DNA from: a virus
Virus record (IMG/VR): IMGVR_UViG_3300020463_002616
Location: 1 to 22,284 of that record
Strand: one strand, 5' to 3'
Length of the DNA: 22,284 bases
In this document: in pieces, positions 6,063-13,623 of the stretch
How positions within the stretch are numbered: the stretch's first letter is position 1
Layout: each line of letters begins with the position of its first letter
Translations under genes and position numbers: made by a program
Notes under the pieces: model-generated
The model's input: only the letters and a program-made list of their open reading frames with translations
Told to the model about the DNA's origin: nothing
Databases searched by the model: none

Positions 6063-6871
6063 AGATATTAGTAACCGGACATGAAGGATTTATAGGACAG
6101 AATTTTGTAAACTCTGTAATAGATAAACATGAAATAGCAGGTTGGGAATGGAACACCAATAAATTACCAGATGTTAAAGGGTTTGATTGGGTGGTTCATT
6201 TCGGCGCAGTAAGTAGCACAGAAGAAACAGATGTAGATAAAGTTATTTTACAAAATTACGAATTCTCAAAATGGTTATACAACGAATGTAATCATACTGG
6301 TGCAAATTTACAATATGCAAGCAGTGCTAGTGTATATGGAAAGACTGACCATTTCACTGAAAACGGAAAATTACAACCAGAAAGTCCCTATGCCTGGTCA
6401 AAGTACCTATTCGACCGTTGGGTACACCAACAAAGGCATAACATTCATGTACAAGGGTTTAGATATTTTAATGTGTATGGTCCAGGTGAAGCACATAAAG
6501 GTAATCAAAAAAGTGTTTTTCATAAATTTAAAGACCAAGCAGAAGAAAATGGAGAAATTTTAGTATTTGAAGGTAGCAAAGAAATTAAAAGAGATTTTAT
6601 ATGTGTTGCTGATGTAGTAGAAATCCATAAAAGATTTTTTGATATTAAACAATCTGGTGTTTGGAACATTGGAACAGGTTCTGCAACTAGTTTTTATGAT
6701 ATTGCAGAGAAAATTGCTGAAAAGCATGATGCTAAAATTACCGAAATTCCTATACCAGAGAATATACAAAAACAGTACCAATACTTTACACAAAGTAACA
6801 ATACAAATTTACAAGTTGCTATGGGAGATTATAGATTTATATCACCCCTTGACTATCTTGATATGGCATAA
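6059..6871 (+). CDS. hldD: ADP-L-glycero-D-manno-heptose 6-epimerase
   Basis: Extended short-chain dehydrogenase/reductase of the HldD (RfaD) family, which converts ADP-D,D-heptose into ADP-L,D-heptose using bound NADP. Seen: the N-terminal dinucleotide motif VTGHEGFIGQN, GAVSSTEET (HldD-specific), SSASVYG with the catalytic Ser/Thr region, YAWSKYLFD with the YxxxK pair, then FRYFNVYGPGEAHKGN, FEGSKEIKRDF, WNIGTG and QYFTQSNNTNL. These are the blocks of E. coli HldD in the same order. At 270 aa it is shorter than the roughly 310 aa of E. coli, mainly from loop shortening. ATG 6059 overlaps the cupin stop; an AGGAG lies about 14 bases upstream. The C-terminus lies at a late-promoter-like motif for the next gene. 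Confidence 0.93.
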   Translation: MKILVTGHEGFIGQNFVNSVIDKHEIAGWEWNTNKLPDVKGFDWVVHFGAVSSTEETDVDKVILQNYEFSKWLYNECNHTGANLQYASSASVYGKTDHFTENGKLQPESPYAWSKYLFDRWVHQQRHNIHVQGFRYFNVYGPGEAHKGNQKSVFHKFKDQAEENGEILVFEGSKEIKRDFICVADVVEIHKRFFDIKQSGVWNIGTGSATSFYDIAEKIAEKHDAKITEIPIPENIQKQYQYFTQSNNTNLQVAMGDYRFISPLDYLDMA

Positions 6872-6874
6872 ATA
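6867..6874 (+). promoter_or_regulatory. Late-promoter-like motif CATAAATA before the cupredoxin-domain structural gene
   Basis: CATAAATA overlaps the hldD stop codon, 21 bases upstream of the next ATG (6896). It matches the motif before gp13, gp18 and gp19 except C for G at the first position. A Shine-Dalgarno AGGAAGA (6884-6890) follows. Confidence 0.5.
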
Positions 6875-6895
6875 TGTTATATTAGGAAGATATAA

Positions 6896-9094
6896 ATGGC
6901 ACAAAATGATCCAGTTGTAAACCGCATACGAATTATTCCACGCAAAGACGATTTCTTAGATAGAAATGTTGGCTCAAGTGGAGAAATTTATTATAGTAAA
7001 GACACTAATGCCTTACGGCTTTACAGTGGTAACAACAAAGGCGGATTTGAAGTTGTTACAGAACAAAATGTACGTAGAAATATTGCAAATCAAGAAGTTG
7101 CAACAATTACATATGCAGTAACAATTCTTAATGATAATGATGTAGCAAATAGATACGTTCTTAACGGTGATTATCATCCAGCACCTAATTTTACAGTTGG
7201 ATACACATATGTTTTTGATCAGTCTGATCAAACCAATGTTTATTATCCTAATGCCGTAGGCACAGTAATAAATGCCCATCCTTTACTTTTTAGTACTACT
7301 GCTAACGGAATACATGCTACACCTACAGCAGGCGTACCTTACGAAACAGGTGTAATTTATCTTCTTGAAGACTTGCCAGTTACTAGACAAAGATACGTTC
7401 AAAAATTTACTTCAAGTATAAGTAGAAAAGTACAAATTACAATTACAGCAACAACACCAACAACCTTATATTATTACTGTCAATACCATGCTAACATGGG
7501 AAATACAATTAGTATTTCATATCCTGGCACAGGCTCTTACAATGACTTAACAAATAAACCAACTATACCTGCTGATGTGAGCGATCTTACTGATACTACT
7601 TCGTTGCTATTTGACGGTACATACGCTAGTCTTACAGGACAGCCGACCATTCCTTCTACAATATTAGATTTAGGCATAACTGATGGTAATGCAGATCAAG
7701 TTTTAAAAACAGACGGTGCTGGTAACTTTAGTTTTGTTGATCAAACAGGTGGTGCAGGTAGCGGTGACACATTTAAAACTATTATAAGTGATGATGGACA
7801 AGTAATTGCATCAGGAGAGTCTACACTTAATGTTCTAGGCGGCACTAACATAGCAACGGCTATTGCAACAGACACATCAAATGTAACAATTAATTTAAGT
7901 GCATTTAGTGTAGATTTTTTAAGTGATGTAGACACAACTACAGTAACACCTTCAACAGGACAGGTTTTAAAATGGGACGGATCAAAATGGGCACCAGGTA
8001 CAGATGCAACAACAGGCGGCGCCGGAACTGATGCTGATACTTTAGATGGTTTCGACGGCTCATACTACTTAGATTATAGTAATTTTTCTAATACACCCAC
8101 TGTTGCAACATTATCTAGTTTCAGTGTAGGTAATGAGTTGGTTGCAAGCGGTAATGGTGCAATAGGTTATGATAATACTACAGGTGTGTTTAGATACACT
8201 CCACCTACTGCCGCCGGCATAGGTGCAATTACAGCAGAAACAAATGACCTTACATCTGCGGTTGTTTGGGCAAGTGTGCCTAACGACTATATTACACAAA
8301 GTAGTGTTGTACAACACCAAACTGCTTTAAGTATTACAAGTGATCAAATTATTGATAGAGATGATTCTATTATATTTGTGGGCGACGATAGTACAGGAAG
8401 CAGTGTGCCTGTAGGCAGTACAATTCAATTCACAGGTTCAGGCGGAGCAAGTGTCCAAGTTTCTAATGGTGTAGTCACAATAGCCGCAAGTGGAGGTGGT
8501 GCAGCTTCTAATAGTTTTGCAACTATTTCCGCTGACGGAAATAATGTCGTCGCAGCAAGTGCAACTGATACATTGACACTTACTCCTGGCTCAAACGTAA
8601 CCTTTAGTGTAGATACAGGTGCAAAACAGATTACTATCAACAGTAGTGCAACTGGTGGCGCAACAGATTTTGATGATTTACAAGATGTTACTACAGCAGC
8701 CTTAAAGATTGACTTAATAGCAGAACCAGCAATAGCAAGACTAGACGTGTCTGCAAGCCAAACTAACGGTTATAGATTTGACAGTCATTATAGCACACTT
8801 AATCCAACAATTTATGCTATATCTGGTACCACTATTGCATTTAACTTAAATAGTGGCACAATGGGCAGTCATCCTTTCCAAATACAAGATAACACAGGTA
8901 CACAGTATGATACAGGATTAGTTCATTATACACCTAGTGGTACAAAATCTACAGGATCTAATGCACAAGATAAAACATCTGGTACATTGTACTGGCATGT
9001 GCCTTTTGGAATAAGCGGAAACTGGAGATATCAGTGTACATCACATGCTCCTATGGTAGGAACAATTACTGTTAAAGCGTTTAACGCATTATAA
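6896..9094 (+). CDS. Large virion protein with two cupredoxin-like domains (732 aa)
   Basis: Long Thr/Ser/Gly-rich protein, probably a tail-fibre or baseplate-associated structural component. The N-terminus GEIYYSKDTNALRLYSG is a strand-turn module common in virion proteins. Residues about 100-212 form a domain with H128, C195, H198 and M201; the last three lie in CQYHANM. Residues about 635-729 form a second with H659, C714, H717 and M720 (CTSHAPM). This His...Cys-x2-His-x2-Met pattern is that of type-1 copper cupredoxins of amicyanin type. Between them are a KWDGSKW module (359-365) and repetitive linkers with poly-Gly. ATG follows AGGAAGA with five bases spacing. The last 14 bp overlap a convergent gene. 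No signal peptide. That the domains bind copper is not proven. Confidence 0.8.
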   Translation: MAQNDPVVNRIRIIPRKDDFLDRNVGSSGEIYYSKDTNALRLYSGNNKGGFEVVTEQNVRRNIANQEVATITYAVTILNDNDVANRYVLNGDYHPAPNFTVGYTYVFDQSDQTNVYYPNAVGTVINAHPLLFSTTANGIHATPTAGVPYETGVIYLLEDLPVTRQRYVQKFTSSISRKVQITITATTPTTLYYYCQYHANMGNTISISYPGTGSYNDLTNKPTIPADVSDLTDTTSLLFDGTYASLTGQPTIPSTILDLGITDGNADQVLKTDGAGNFSFVDQTGGAGSGDTFKTIISDDGQVIASGESTLNVLGGTNIATAIATDTSNVTINLSAFSVDFLSDVDTTTVTPSTGQVLKWDGSKWAPGTDATTGGAGTDADTLDGFDGSYYLDYSNFSNTPTVATLSSFSVGNELVASGNGAIGYDNTTGVFRYTPPTAAGIGAITAETNDLTSAVVWASVPNDYITQSSVVQHQTALSITSDQIIDRDDSIIFVGDDSTGSSVPVGSTIQFTGSGGASVQVSNGVVTIAASGGGAASNSFATISADGNNVVAASATDTLTLTPGSNVTFSVDTGAKQITINSSATGGATDFDDLQDVTTAALKIDLIAEPAIARLDVSASQTNGYRFDSHYSTLNPTIYAISGTTIAFNLNSGTMGSHPFQIQDNTGTQYDTGLVHYTPSGTKSTGSNAQDKTSGTLYWHVPFGISGNWRYQCTSHAPMVGTITVKAFNAL

Positions 9095-9359
9095 TACCCA
9101 TTTCTTGAAACTTTTGATATAACTGTTGACGTACTTCTTGTATTTTAAGTCTGGTATCAACTAATCCGTGAGGATTGATATATCCGTTAAAGTCAGAATC
9201 GTGACCAACATCAATTTTTTTTACAAGATCTTTTAATTCTTCCATTAGAACATTAATATCATAAGCATATTGTTCATTTTCTACTTGCTTTAATCCCTTT
9301 GTAAACTTTTTCCACTCGTTAACAAATTTAGGTTCAGTTGATAAATTAAATCTGTCCAT
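9081..9359 (-). CDS. Small hypothetical protein, probably helical (92 aa)
   Basis: No family recognised. The sequence is rich in Lys, Glu, Gln and Leu with long stretches compatible with amphipathic helices (residues 10-48 and 68-90), separated by a loop around DSDFNGYINPHG. It is the last gene of the minus-strand gp14-gp15 operon: its start lies inside the end of the degenerate cupin gene (14 bp overlap), and its end overlaps the convergent virion gene by 14 bp. Its place downstream of neck genes could point to a tail or head accessory role, but nothing in the protein says so. Confidence 0.6.
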   Translation of the reverse strand: MDRFNLSTEPKFVNEWKKFTKGLKQVENEQYAYDINVLMEELKDLVKKIDVGHDSDFNGYINPHGLVDTRLKIQEVRQQLYQKFQEMGIIMR

Positions 9360-9720
9360 CTTCGTCCCACTTATCTGCTGGTATTACATGAAAAATATCA
9401 TACTCGTCGTATCCATTACTAGCTTCTGTAATACTTGAATTATCTATTAATGCTTCTAACTGCACAGGCATTAAAGGAGGTACATTAAATACTTTACCTT
9501 CTTCTAGCTCAGCTTCATACATACGTCCGTCTTTTACATCAATATATCTAAGCCTAAATTTTCCAGCATTACAAAACCAAGTTTTATCTGTATTTTTATG
9601 AAAATACATACTTGTCCTGTTTTTTGCTTTGTTGAATACTAAAATTTTACAAGCATAATCTGCATGATTTGCCCACAACAAATCCATACCATATGCAGTA
9701 TCTACCATAGAGTCGCTCAT
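9346..9720 (-). CDS. Degenerate cupin paralogue (124 aa)
   Basis: Aligns along its length with the heptose-operon cupin at 5700: YACKILVFNK against YCGKLLNFNK, then SMYFHKNTDKTWF against SMHMHKDKDETWY, then a LEEG block and a PPxxPxQ block. In this copy the metal site is mostly lost: His40 is Tyr39, Glu47 is Lys46 and the motif-2 His is Val86; only His41 remains. It is therefore unlikely to be a metalloenzyme and may be a binding or structural protein. The start overlaps the Nudix stop by one base (TAATG) with GGAG six bases upstream. An alternative start is Met5. It ends overlapping the small helical gene. Confidence 0.7.
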   Translation of the reverse strand: MSDSMVDTAYGMDLLWANHADYACKILVFNKAKNRTSMYFHKNTDKTWFCNAGKFRLRYIDVKDGRMYEAELEEGKVFNVPPLMPVQLEALIDNSSITEASNGYDEYDIFHVIPADKWDEDGQI

Positions 9721-10154
9721 TATATCTCCATCAAATCTACAACTTTAAATACTGTTTCTAGTTTGCTTAAATTTACTTTGTTAGTAAGAGTGTTTTTTAG
9801 CCCGTTGTGTAAAGGCTTTGGCCAACAACTAAATGCACACCAAGCGTATCCGTTGTGTTCGCTATTTAATTTAGGCAAAAATTCGTTTTCTACTACACAT
9901 AGATATGTATGGAATTTAAACTTCTGATCATTACTTACAAAAGTTTCTAAAGGTATAGTCTTCTTTATATCAATGTGGCCTATTTCTTCATCGATTTCTC
10001 GCTTCAATCCTTCCCAAGGAGTTTCTGTACCTTCATTGGTACCACCAACAAGACCCCATGTGCGGTTAGTTTTGCCATTTGTTCTATGTAAAAATAAAAA
10101 TCTTTGGGTGTCTAATGTATAGATTATTGCACCACTGCAAACTATTTCTTTCAT
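9720..10154 (-). CDS. Nudix hydrolase (144 aa)
   Basis: Hydrolase of nucleoside diphosphates linked to another moiety. The Nudix box G-x5-E-x7-REIDEEIGHI is complete at residues 38-61 (G38, E44, R52, E53, E56, E57). The domain begins at once with EIVCSGAIIY and includes TWGLVGGT before the box. I place the start at 10154 because it opens the domain and lies eight bases after the gp15 stop. An in-frame ATG at 10187 would add 11 residues and overlap gp15 by 25 bp; its upstream AGAGG is only three bases away. Third gene of the minus-strand operon. Substrate unknown: nucleotide-sugars, ADP-heptose included, dNTPs, NAD or capped RNA are all possible. Confidence 0.85.
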   Translation of the reverse strand: MKEIVCSGAIIYTLDTQRFLFLHRTNGKTNRTWGLVGGTNEGTETPWEGLKREIDEEIGHIDIKKTIPLETFVSNDQKFKFHTYLCVVENEFLPKLNSEHNGYAWCAFSCWPKPLHNGLKNTLTNKVNLSKLETVFKVVDLMEI

Positions 10155-10162
10155 ACAAATAG

Positions 10163-11602
10163 TTAGCCTTCTAGTGCAAGCCTCCATGTACCTCTTGGAT
10201 ACAAGCCGTCAACACTTTTAAGCCAATCATTTCCGTCCCAACGATATTGTACATTTGTTGTAAGATTTGTTATGTAGGTTATTGTTGCTGTTTCAGACGC
10301 ATCAAACACTATTTGCCATTTTGATCCAGTCCATTCAATTATATCATTTGCAGACGCAATTAAATCTTCACCATTTGTTGCTTTCCAAGCATCTGGACCA
10401 TCTGTATTATTTGCATTTCCTATGTCAGCAAGTAAAAGCATTCTTACACCAGTGGCTTTAATTTCAGATGGGTTAAACGTAGTAGGATCTATAATAAAAT
10501 CTATAGAGGTAAAACTATTTGTATCTCTTGCTGGGCCATTTATTACAGAATTACTCGGAAAACTATCAGTATCCCAATTTACAATTAATTGTCTTGGATT
10601 AAGTTCGTTAATAGCAATACTACCAGTTATAGTTGAATCAGTATCTAATTTTGTAAAATGTATGCGACTTATATCTGCTTGATATTGACCTGGTAGAGCT
10701 TCTAAAAGTTGATCCCATAAAGCATTTCCAACTGTTCCTCTATGCACAAGCTGAACAACGTTACCATCTACATACGCACCGTAATTTTTATGTGTAGTTG
10801 TGACTACAGTGTCTTCAACATCTGTGTTTATATCTCTATCAGTATCATTGCCTTCACTTACTGTACCTACTTTGATAGCATCATCAAATCTATTAAGATC
10901 AGGACCGCTTAACCCTAATTCTATATCACCTTTTGATTCATCAAAAATACTTGTAATTATGTTTGCAATTACTCCTAGTCTTTTTACTTTTACTGGTGGT
11001 GAAATGTATATAGGAGTAGTAAATGTCATGTCTGCTATATCTATTTCACTATCCACGCCTACTGGAATAGAACGTGAACTAAATGTCACTGAATCTAAAT
11101 TTACTACACTCAAACTTGTCCAATCAATGTAGTTATCCGTTGTTTGTATTTCTAAACTTGGATTAAAAAGAGTAAGAATTTGTTCAAGAATTTGTAGTTT
11201 TTGTTCTGTATTTGTACTCCAAATATCTACTTTCATTGTAAGATTATAAGGTGTAGGCATTAAACGTTCGACTGTGTAATTTTTACCTTGAAAATTTAAA
11301 TATTCTCCACCATCTTTATCATAAGCACGTTCACGTATATTCAGTTTATTAACATAGCTACTATCACTTGTTCGTGTTCTATCCATTTCAAGTCCTGTGA
11401 CATACACAGCCATACGTGGTGCACTTGGTATTTTGTTTTCTGAATTGTCCCGTATAATACTTGATACTTGACGTGTTAGATCACCATACATAACAGGTAC
11501 TTGCACTAGTTTACCTTTGCCATCTTTATAACTAAAATTACTCATCAGGCGTATCATCTGTGTGATATATCGTCTTATTTGTCCGTCATAAAAGTGTTGC
11601 AT
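10163..11602 (-). CDS. gp15: Tail sheath stabiliser / proximal tail protein gp15 homologue (479 aa)
   Basis: Homologue of T4 gp15, which caps the contractile sheath and tube and links the tail to the neck. The N-terminal part shows the T4 landmarks in order: FYDGQIRRYITQM (4-16; T4 has FYNSSFRRYATLM), VQVPVMYGD (33-41), MPTPYNLTMKVDIW (115-128) and QILEQILTLFNPS (137-149). T4 gp15 is about 272 aa; here an additional roughly 200-residue C-terminal part follows, with aromatic modules EWTGSKW and YRWDGNDW between 423 and 460. Start ATG overlaps the gp14 stop by one base (TAATG), as expected for gp14-gp15 coupling. The gene is on the strand opposite gp13. Confidence 0.85.
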   Translation of the reverse strand: MQHFYDGQIRRYITQMIRLMSNFSYKDGKGKLVQVPVMYGDLTRQVSSIIRDNSENKIPSAPRMAVYVTGLEMDRTRTSDSSYVNKLNIRERAYDKDGGEYLNFQGKNYTVERLMPTPYNLTMKVDIWSTNTEQKLQILEQILTLFNPSLEIQTTDNYIDWTSLSVVNLDSVTFSSRSIPVGVDSEIDIADMTFTTPIYISPPVKVKRLGVIANIITSIFDESKGDIELGLSGPDLNRFDDAIKVGTVSEGNDTDRDINTDVEDTVVTTTHKNYGAYVDGNVVQLVHRGTVGNALWDQLLEALPGQYQADISRIHFTKLDTDSTITGSIAINELNPRQLIVNWDTDSFPSNSVINGPARDTNSFTSIDFIIDPTTFNPSEIKATGVRMLLLADIGNANNTDGPDAWKATNGEDLIASANDIIEWTGSKWQIVFDASETATITYITNLTTNVQYRWDGNDWLKSVDGLYPRGTWRLALEG

Positions 11603-12762
11603 TAGTTGTCTGCCTTAGGTCTAAGTGCTTTAGATAACGACTGACGTTCTTTAGTTTCTTCGCCACCAATTTTACTACTTCTAGCATTATTGATAAAGCC
11701 TGTTTTCTGCGTGTTTCTTTCGTCTGTATTTGTAAGTGTTACTCTTACATCATCTTGTACTTTCACCCATCTATTCCCATCATATTTAAATAACCTTTTT
11801 GGCATAAAATCTGTCCTAAGAAAATAATCACCTTCTTGGTTAGTTGCCGGAAAACTAATCCCCATACCATAAGGTGCACCATTTGGCGATTCACTTGTGC
11901 CTAATAAGTATCCGTTATATCCAGATCTATCTGGATTATCTGTTTGTTGATCTACAGATGTAGCACCACTTGCTTCTATTTCTCCAGAATCAGCTGTTTT
12001 TAATGCAACACTGCCGTCATCGTTAGTTGCTAATGTATAGTAATGACTTATGTCATAACCACTTTTAGCAGCATCTGCTTCTGCTTGATTAATCACTGCA
12101 TCGTTTATTTGCATTTCTTTTTCATAAGTTGAAAGTAAATCTCTCAAAGTATCGTTACCTGGATTATCTGCATCTGCAGGTAAATCAAGTATTTCTTTAA
12201 ATTCTTGTCCATCGTATATTTGTTTTAGTTTTAGTCGATATAGATGAGGATACCAAGTCATTGAAAAACCTTCAGCGGCTCTGTTTATATCTTCGATTAC
12301 ATAAAATCTTTTCAATGCCATTTGTAAATCGTTGAGAGCATATTCATCTTTCAAGTGCGGAAGTTCTATGACATCGCCGGGCATAAGTTTTCTTCCTAGC
12401 GTTTTTACACTACTGTTTATATGTACAGTCATAAAAAGAGTATCATTTGTTAAAAACAAACCAAATTGACTAAGATCAAAATCAATGTCTTGGACATTGT
12501 AGATAGCTCTCATGTTGTAAATGTCAGGATCATATTTCCTATCACGGTTTTCCATAAACAGCATATCTTGTATGTTAGTTTCTTTGACTGCATCGTATTG
12601 TGGCTTATCAGCTGTTGCTTCTGCATCTGTAGGATTTACAGGACCTAAATACTTGTGAACATTTATGTCTGTACCACCAACAGTAAACATTTCAAGGACT
12701 TGTTTGTCTATGAATTCATAATCTTTTGTTTTTTCTGGTCTGTATAAAGATATTCTTGGCAT
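11602..12762 (-). CDS. gp14: Neck protein gp14 homologue (386 aa)
   Basis: Neck protein that closes the head-tail connector; T4 gp14 is about 256 aa. The N-terminal region, MPRISLYRPEKTKDY and later VGGTDINVHKY, NIQDMLFMENRDRKYD and LGRKLMPGDVIELPHLKD, matches my recollection of gp14 in marine T4-like phages; adjacency to gp15 and gp13 supports it. The C-terminal 150 residues are an extension with a GDYFLRTD ... KYDGNRWVKV module (about 305-335) and a charged tail. I choose ATG 12762 (MPRIS) over 12768 (MYMPRIS). A late-promoter motif ends five to six bases before 12762 and there is no Shine-Dalgarno, so the message may be leaderless. First gene of the minus-strand operon. Confidence 0.82.
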   Translation of the reverse strand: MPRISLYRPEKTKDYEFIDKQVLEMFTVGGTDINVHKYLGPVNPTDAEATADKPQYDAVKETNIQDMLFMENRDRKYDPDIYNMRAIYNVQDIDFDLSQFGLFLTNDTLFMTVHINSSVKTLGRKLMPGDVIELPHLKDEYALNDLQMALKRFYVIEDINRAAEGFSMTWYPHLYRLKLKQIYDGQEFKEILDLPADADNPGNDTLRDLLSTYEKEMQINDAVINQAEADAAKSGYDISHYYTLATNDDGSVALKTADSGEIEASGATSVDQQTDNPDRSGYNGYLLGTSESPNGAPYGMGISFPATNQEGDYFLRTDFMPKRLFKYDGNRWVKVQDDVRVTLTNTDERNTQKTGFINNARSSKIGGEETKERQSLSKALRPKADN

Positions 12763-12767
12763 GTACA

Positions 12768-12776
12768 TATTTATCG
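12768..12776 (-). promoter_or_regulatory. Late promoter motif CGATAAATA for gp14
   Basis: Read on the minus strand, CGATAAATA ends five bases before the gp14 ATG (12762). It is a T4-late-like -10 box with no -35. Transcription would start at or beside the ATG. It is the mirror image of the gp13 promoter three bases away. Confidence 0.6.
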
Positions 12777-12779
12777 TAA

Positions 12780-12788
12780 CGATAAATA
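12780..12788 (+). promoter_or_regulatory. Late promoter motif CGATAAATA for gp13
   Basis: CGATAAATA followed by CTATT, ahead of a GGAG Shine-Dalgarno (12794-12797) and the gp13 ATG (12806). The same motif precedes gp18, and similar ones precede gp19 and others. Confidence 0.65.
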
Positions 12789-12805
12789 CTATTGGAGAAA
12801 GATTT

Positions 12806-13564
12806 ATGGCTAGTTTGCAAACACAAAAACAAGAAGTTTTCGATTATGTATATGCACTATTAGGTGGTGGTATGATCGATGTTGAATTAGATCCAGTGCA
12901 TTACGAAACTGCGTTGGGCAAAGCACTATCTAGATTTAGGCAACGTTCTGATAATTCAGTAGAAGAAAGTTATGTGTTTCTTGAACTTGTAATAGATCAA
13001 AATGATTATATATTACCCAGTGAAGTTGTAGAAGTAAGACAAGTATATAGAAGAAGTATTGGTTCTAGAACTGGTGGCGGCGATGGAGGATCATTGTTCG
13101 AACCATTTAATCTTGCTTATACAAATGCTTACTTACTAAGCACACAAAACATGGGCGGATTAGCAACATATGATATGTTCTCTCAACGCCAAGAATTAGT
13201 TGGAAGAATGTTTGGTAGTTTTATTGAATTTAAATGGAATCCTACAACCCATAAATTAACACTACTACAACGTCCTAGAGCAGATGAAACAATTCTAATG
13301 GAATGTTATAATTACAGACCTGATTCGCAATTATTAGAAGATTATCTAGCCAAACAGTGGATTAAAGATTATACGTTAGCAGTTTGTAAATACATGCTAG
13401 GTGAAGCACGTAGTAAATTTGCAACTATTGCTGGACCACAAGGAGGCGGTCAGCTTAATGGTGATACACTGAAAGGTGAAGCCCAAGCTGAAATGGAAAA
13501 ATTAGAATCAGAAGTAGCAACACAAATACCTGGCGGCATGGGATATAGCTTTACTATAGGCTAA
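12806..13564 (+). CDS. gp13: Neck protein gp13 homologue (252 aa)
   Basis: Head-completion neck protein. T4 gp13 (about 309 aa) forms the ring below the portal to which gp14 binds. Recognised by the pattern VFDYVYALLGGGMIDVEL, a helix TALGKALSRFRQRSDN, YVFLELV, YILPSEVVEVRQVYRR, the FIEFKWNP/LTLLQRP strands, and a C-terminal helix QWIKDYTLAVCKYMLGEARSKF before a Gly-rich stretch, as I recall it in marine T4-like phages. I chose ATG 12806, with GGAG eight bases upstream, over an in-frame ATG at 12761 that lies upstream of the promoter. Its partners gp14 and gp15 are divergently transcribed, unlike in T4. The end is followed by a sigma70 promoter for the next gene. Confidence 0.82.
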   Translation: MASLQTQKQEVFDYVYALLGGGMIDVELDPVHYETALGKALSRFRQRSDNSVEESYVFLELVIDQNDYILPSEVVEVRQVYRRSIGSRTGGGDGGSLFEPFNLAYTNAYLLSTQNMGGLATYDMFSQRQELVGRMFGSFIEFKWNPTTHKLTLLQRPRADETILMECYNYRPDSQLLEDYLAKQWIKDYTLAVCKYMLGEARSKFATIAGPQGGGQLNGDTLKGEAQAEMEKLESEVATQIPGGMGYSFTIG

Positions 13565-13571
13565 AAAGTAC

Positions 13572-13600
13572 TTGACAAATCATTAAAAATTTATTATAAT
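13572..13600 (+). promoter_or_regulatory. Consensus sigma70 promoter for the dNMP kinase gene
   Basis: TTGACA (13572-13577) and TATAAT (13595-13600) with exactly 17 bases between them, a perfect consensus pair. The expected start is near 13607, leaving a short leader with AGAGG (13612-13616) before ATG 13624. This suggests early or middle transcription by host RNA polymerase, in contrast to the late motifs around it. Confidence 0.85.
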
Positions 13601-13623
13601 AATACGAACAAAGAGGATGTCGT

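Larger units (their letters stand above)
12768..12788. repeat. Perfect inverted repeat formed by two late promoters
   Basis: Two nine-base arms, TATTTATCG (12768-12776) and CGATAAATA (12780-12788), separated by TAA. Each arm is one late-promoter box pointing outward, toward gp14 (minus) and gp13 (plus). The palindrome could also fold as a short hairpin, but it has no T-run and is not a terminator. Confidence 0.7.

Noticed and set aside
6300-6563. Plus-strand frame inside hldD
   Set aside because: Out-of-frame shadow of hldD; composition and lack of motif argue against a gene.
10800-11132. Plus-strand open frame of 110 codons antisense to gp15
   Set aside because: Ser/Thr/Leu-rich shadow of gp15 codons; no ribosome site and no recognisable domain.
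12768-12788. Palindrome between gp14 and gp13 as a terminator or attachment site
   Set aside because: No T-run, both arms are late promoter boxes, and there is no integrase in the window.
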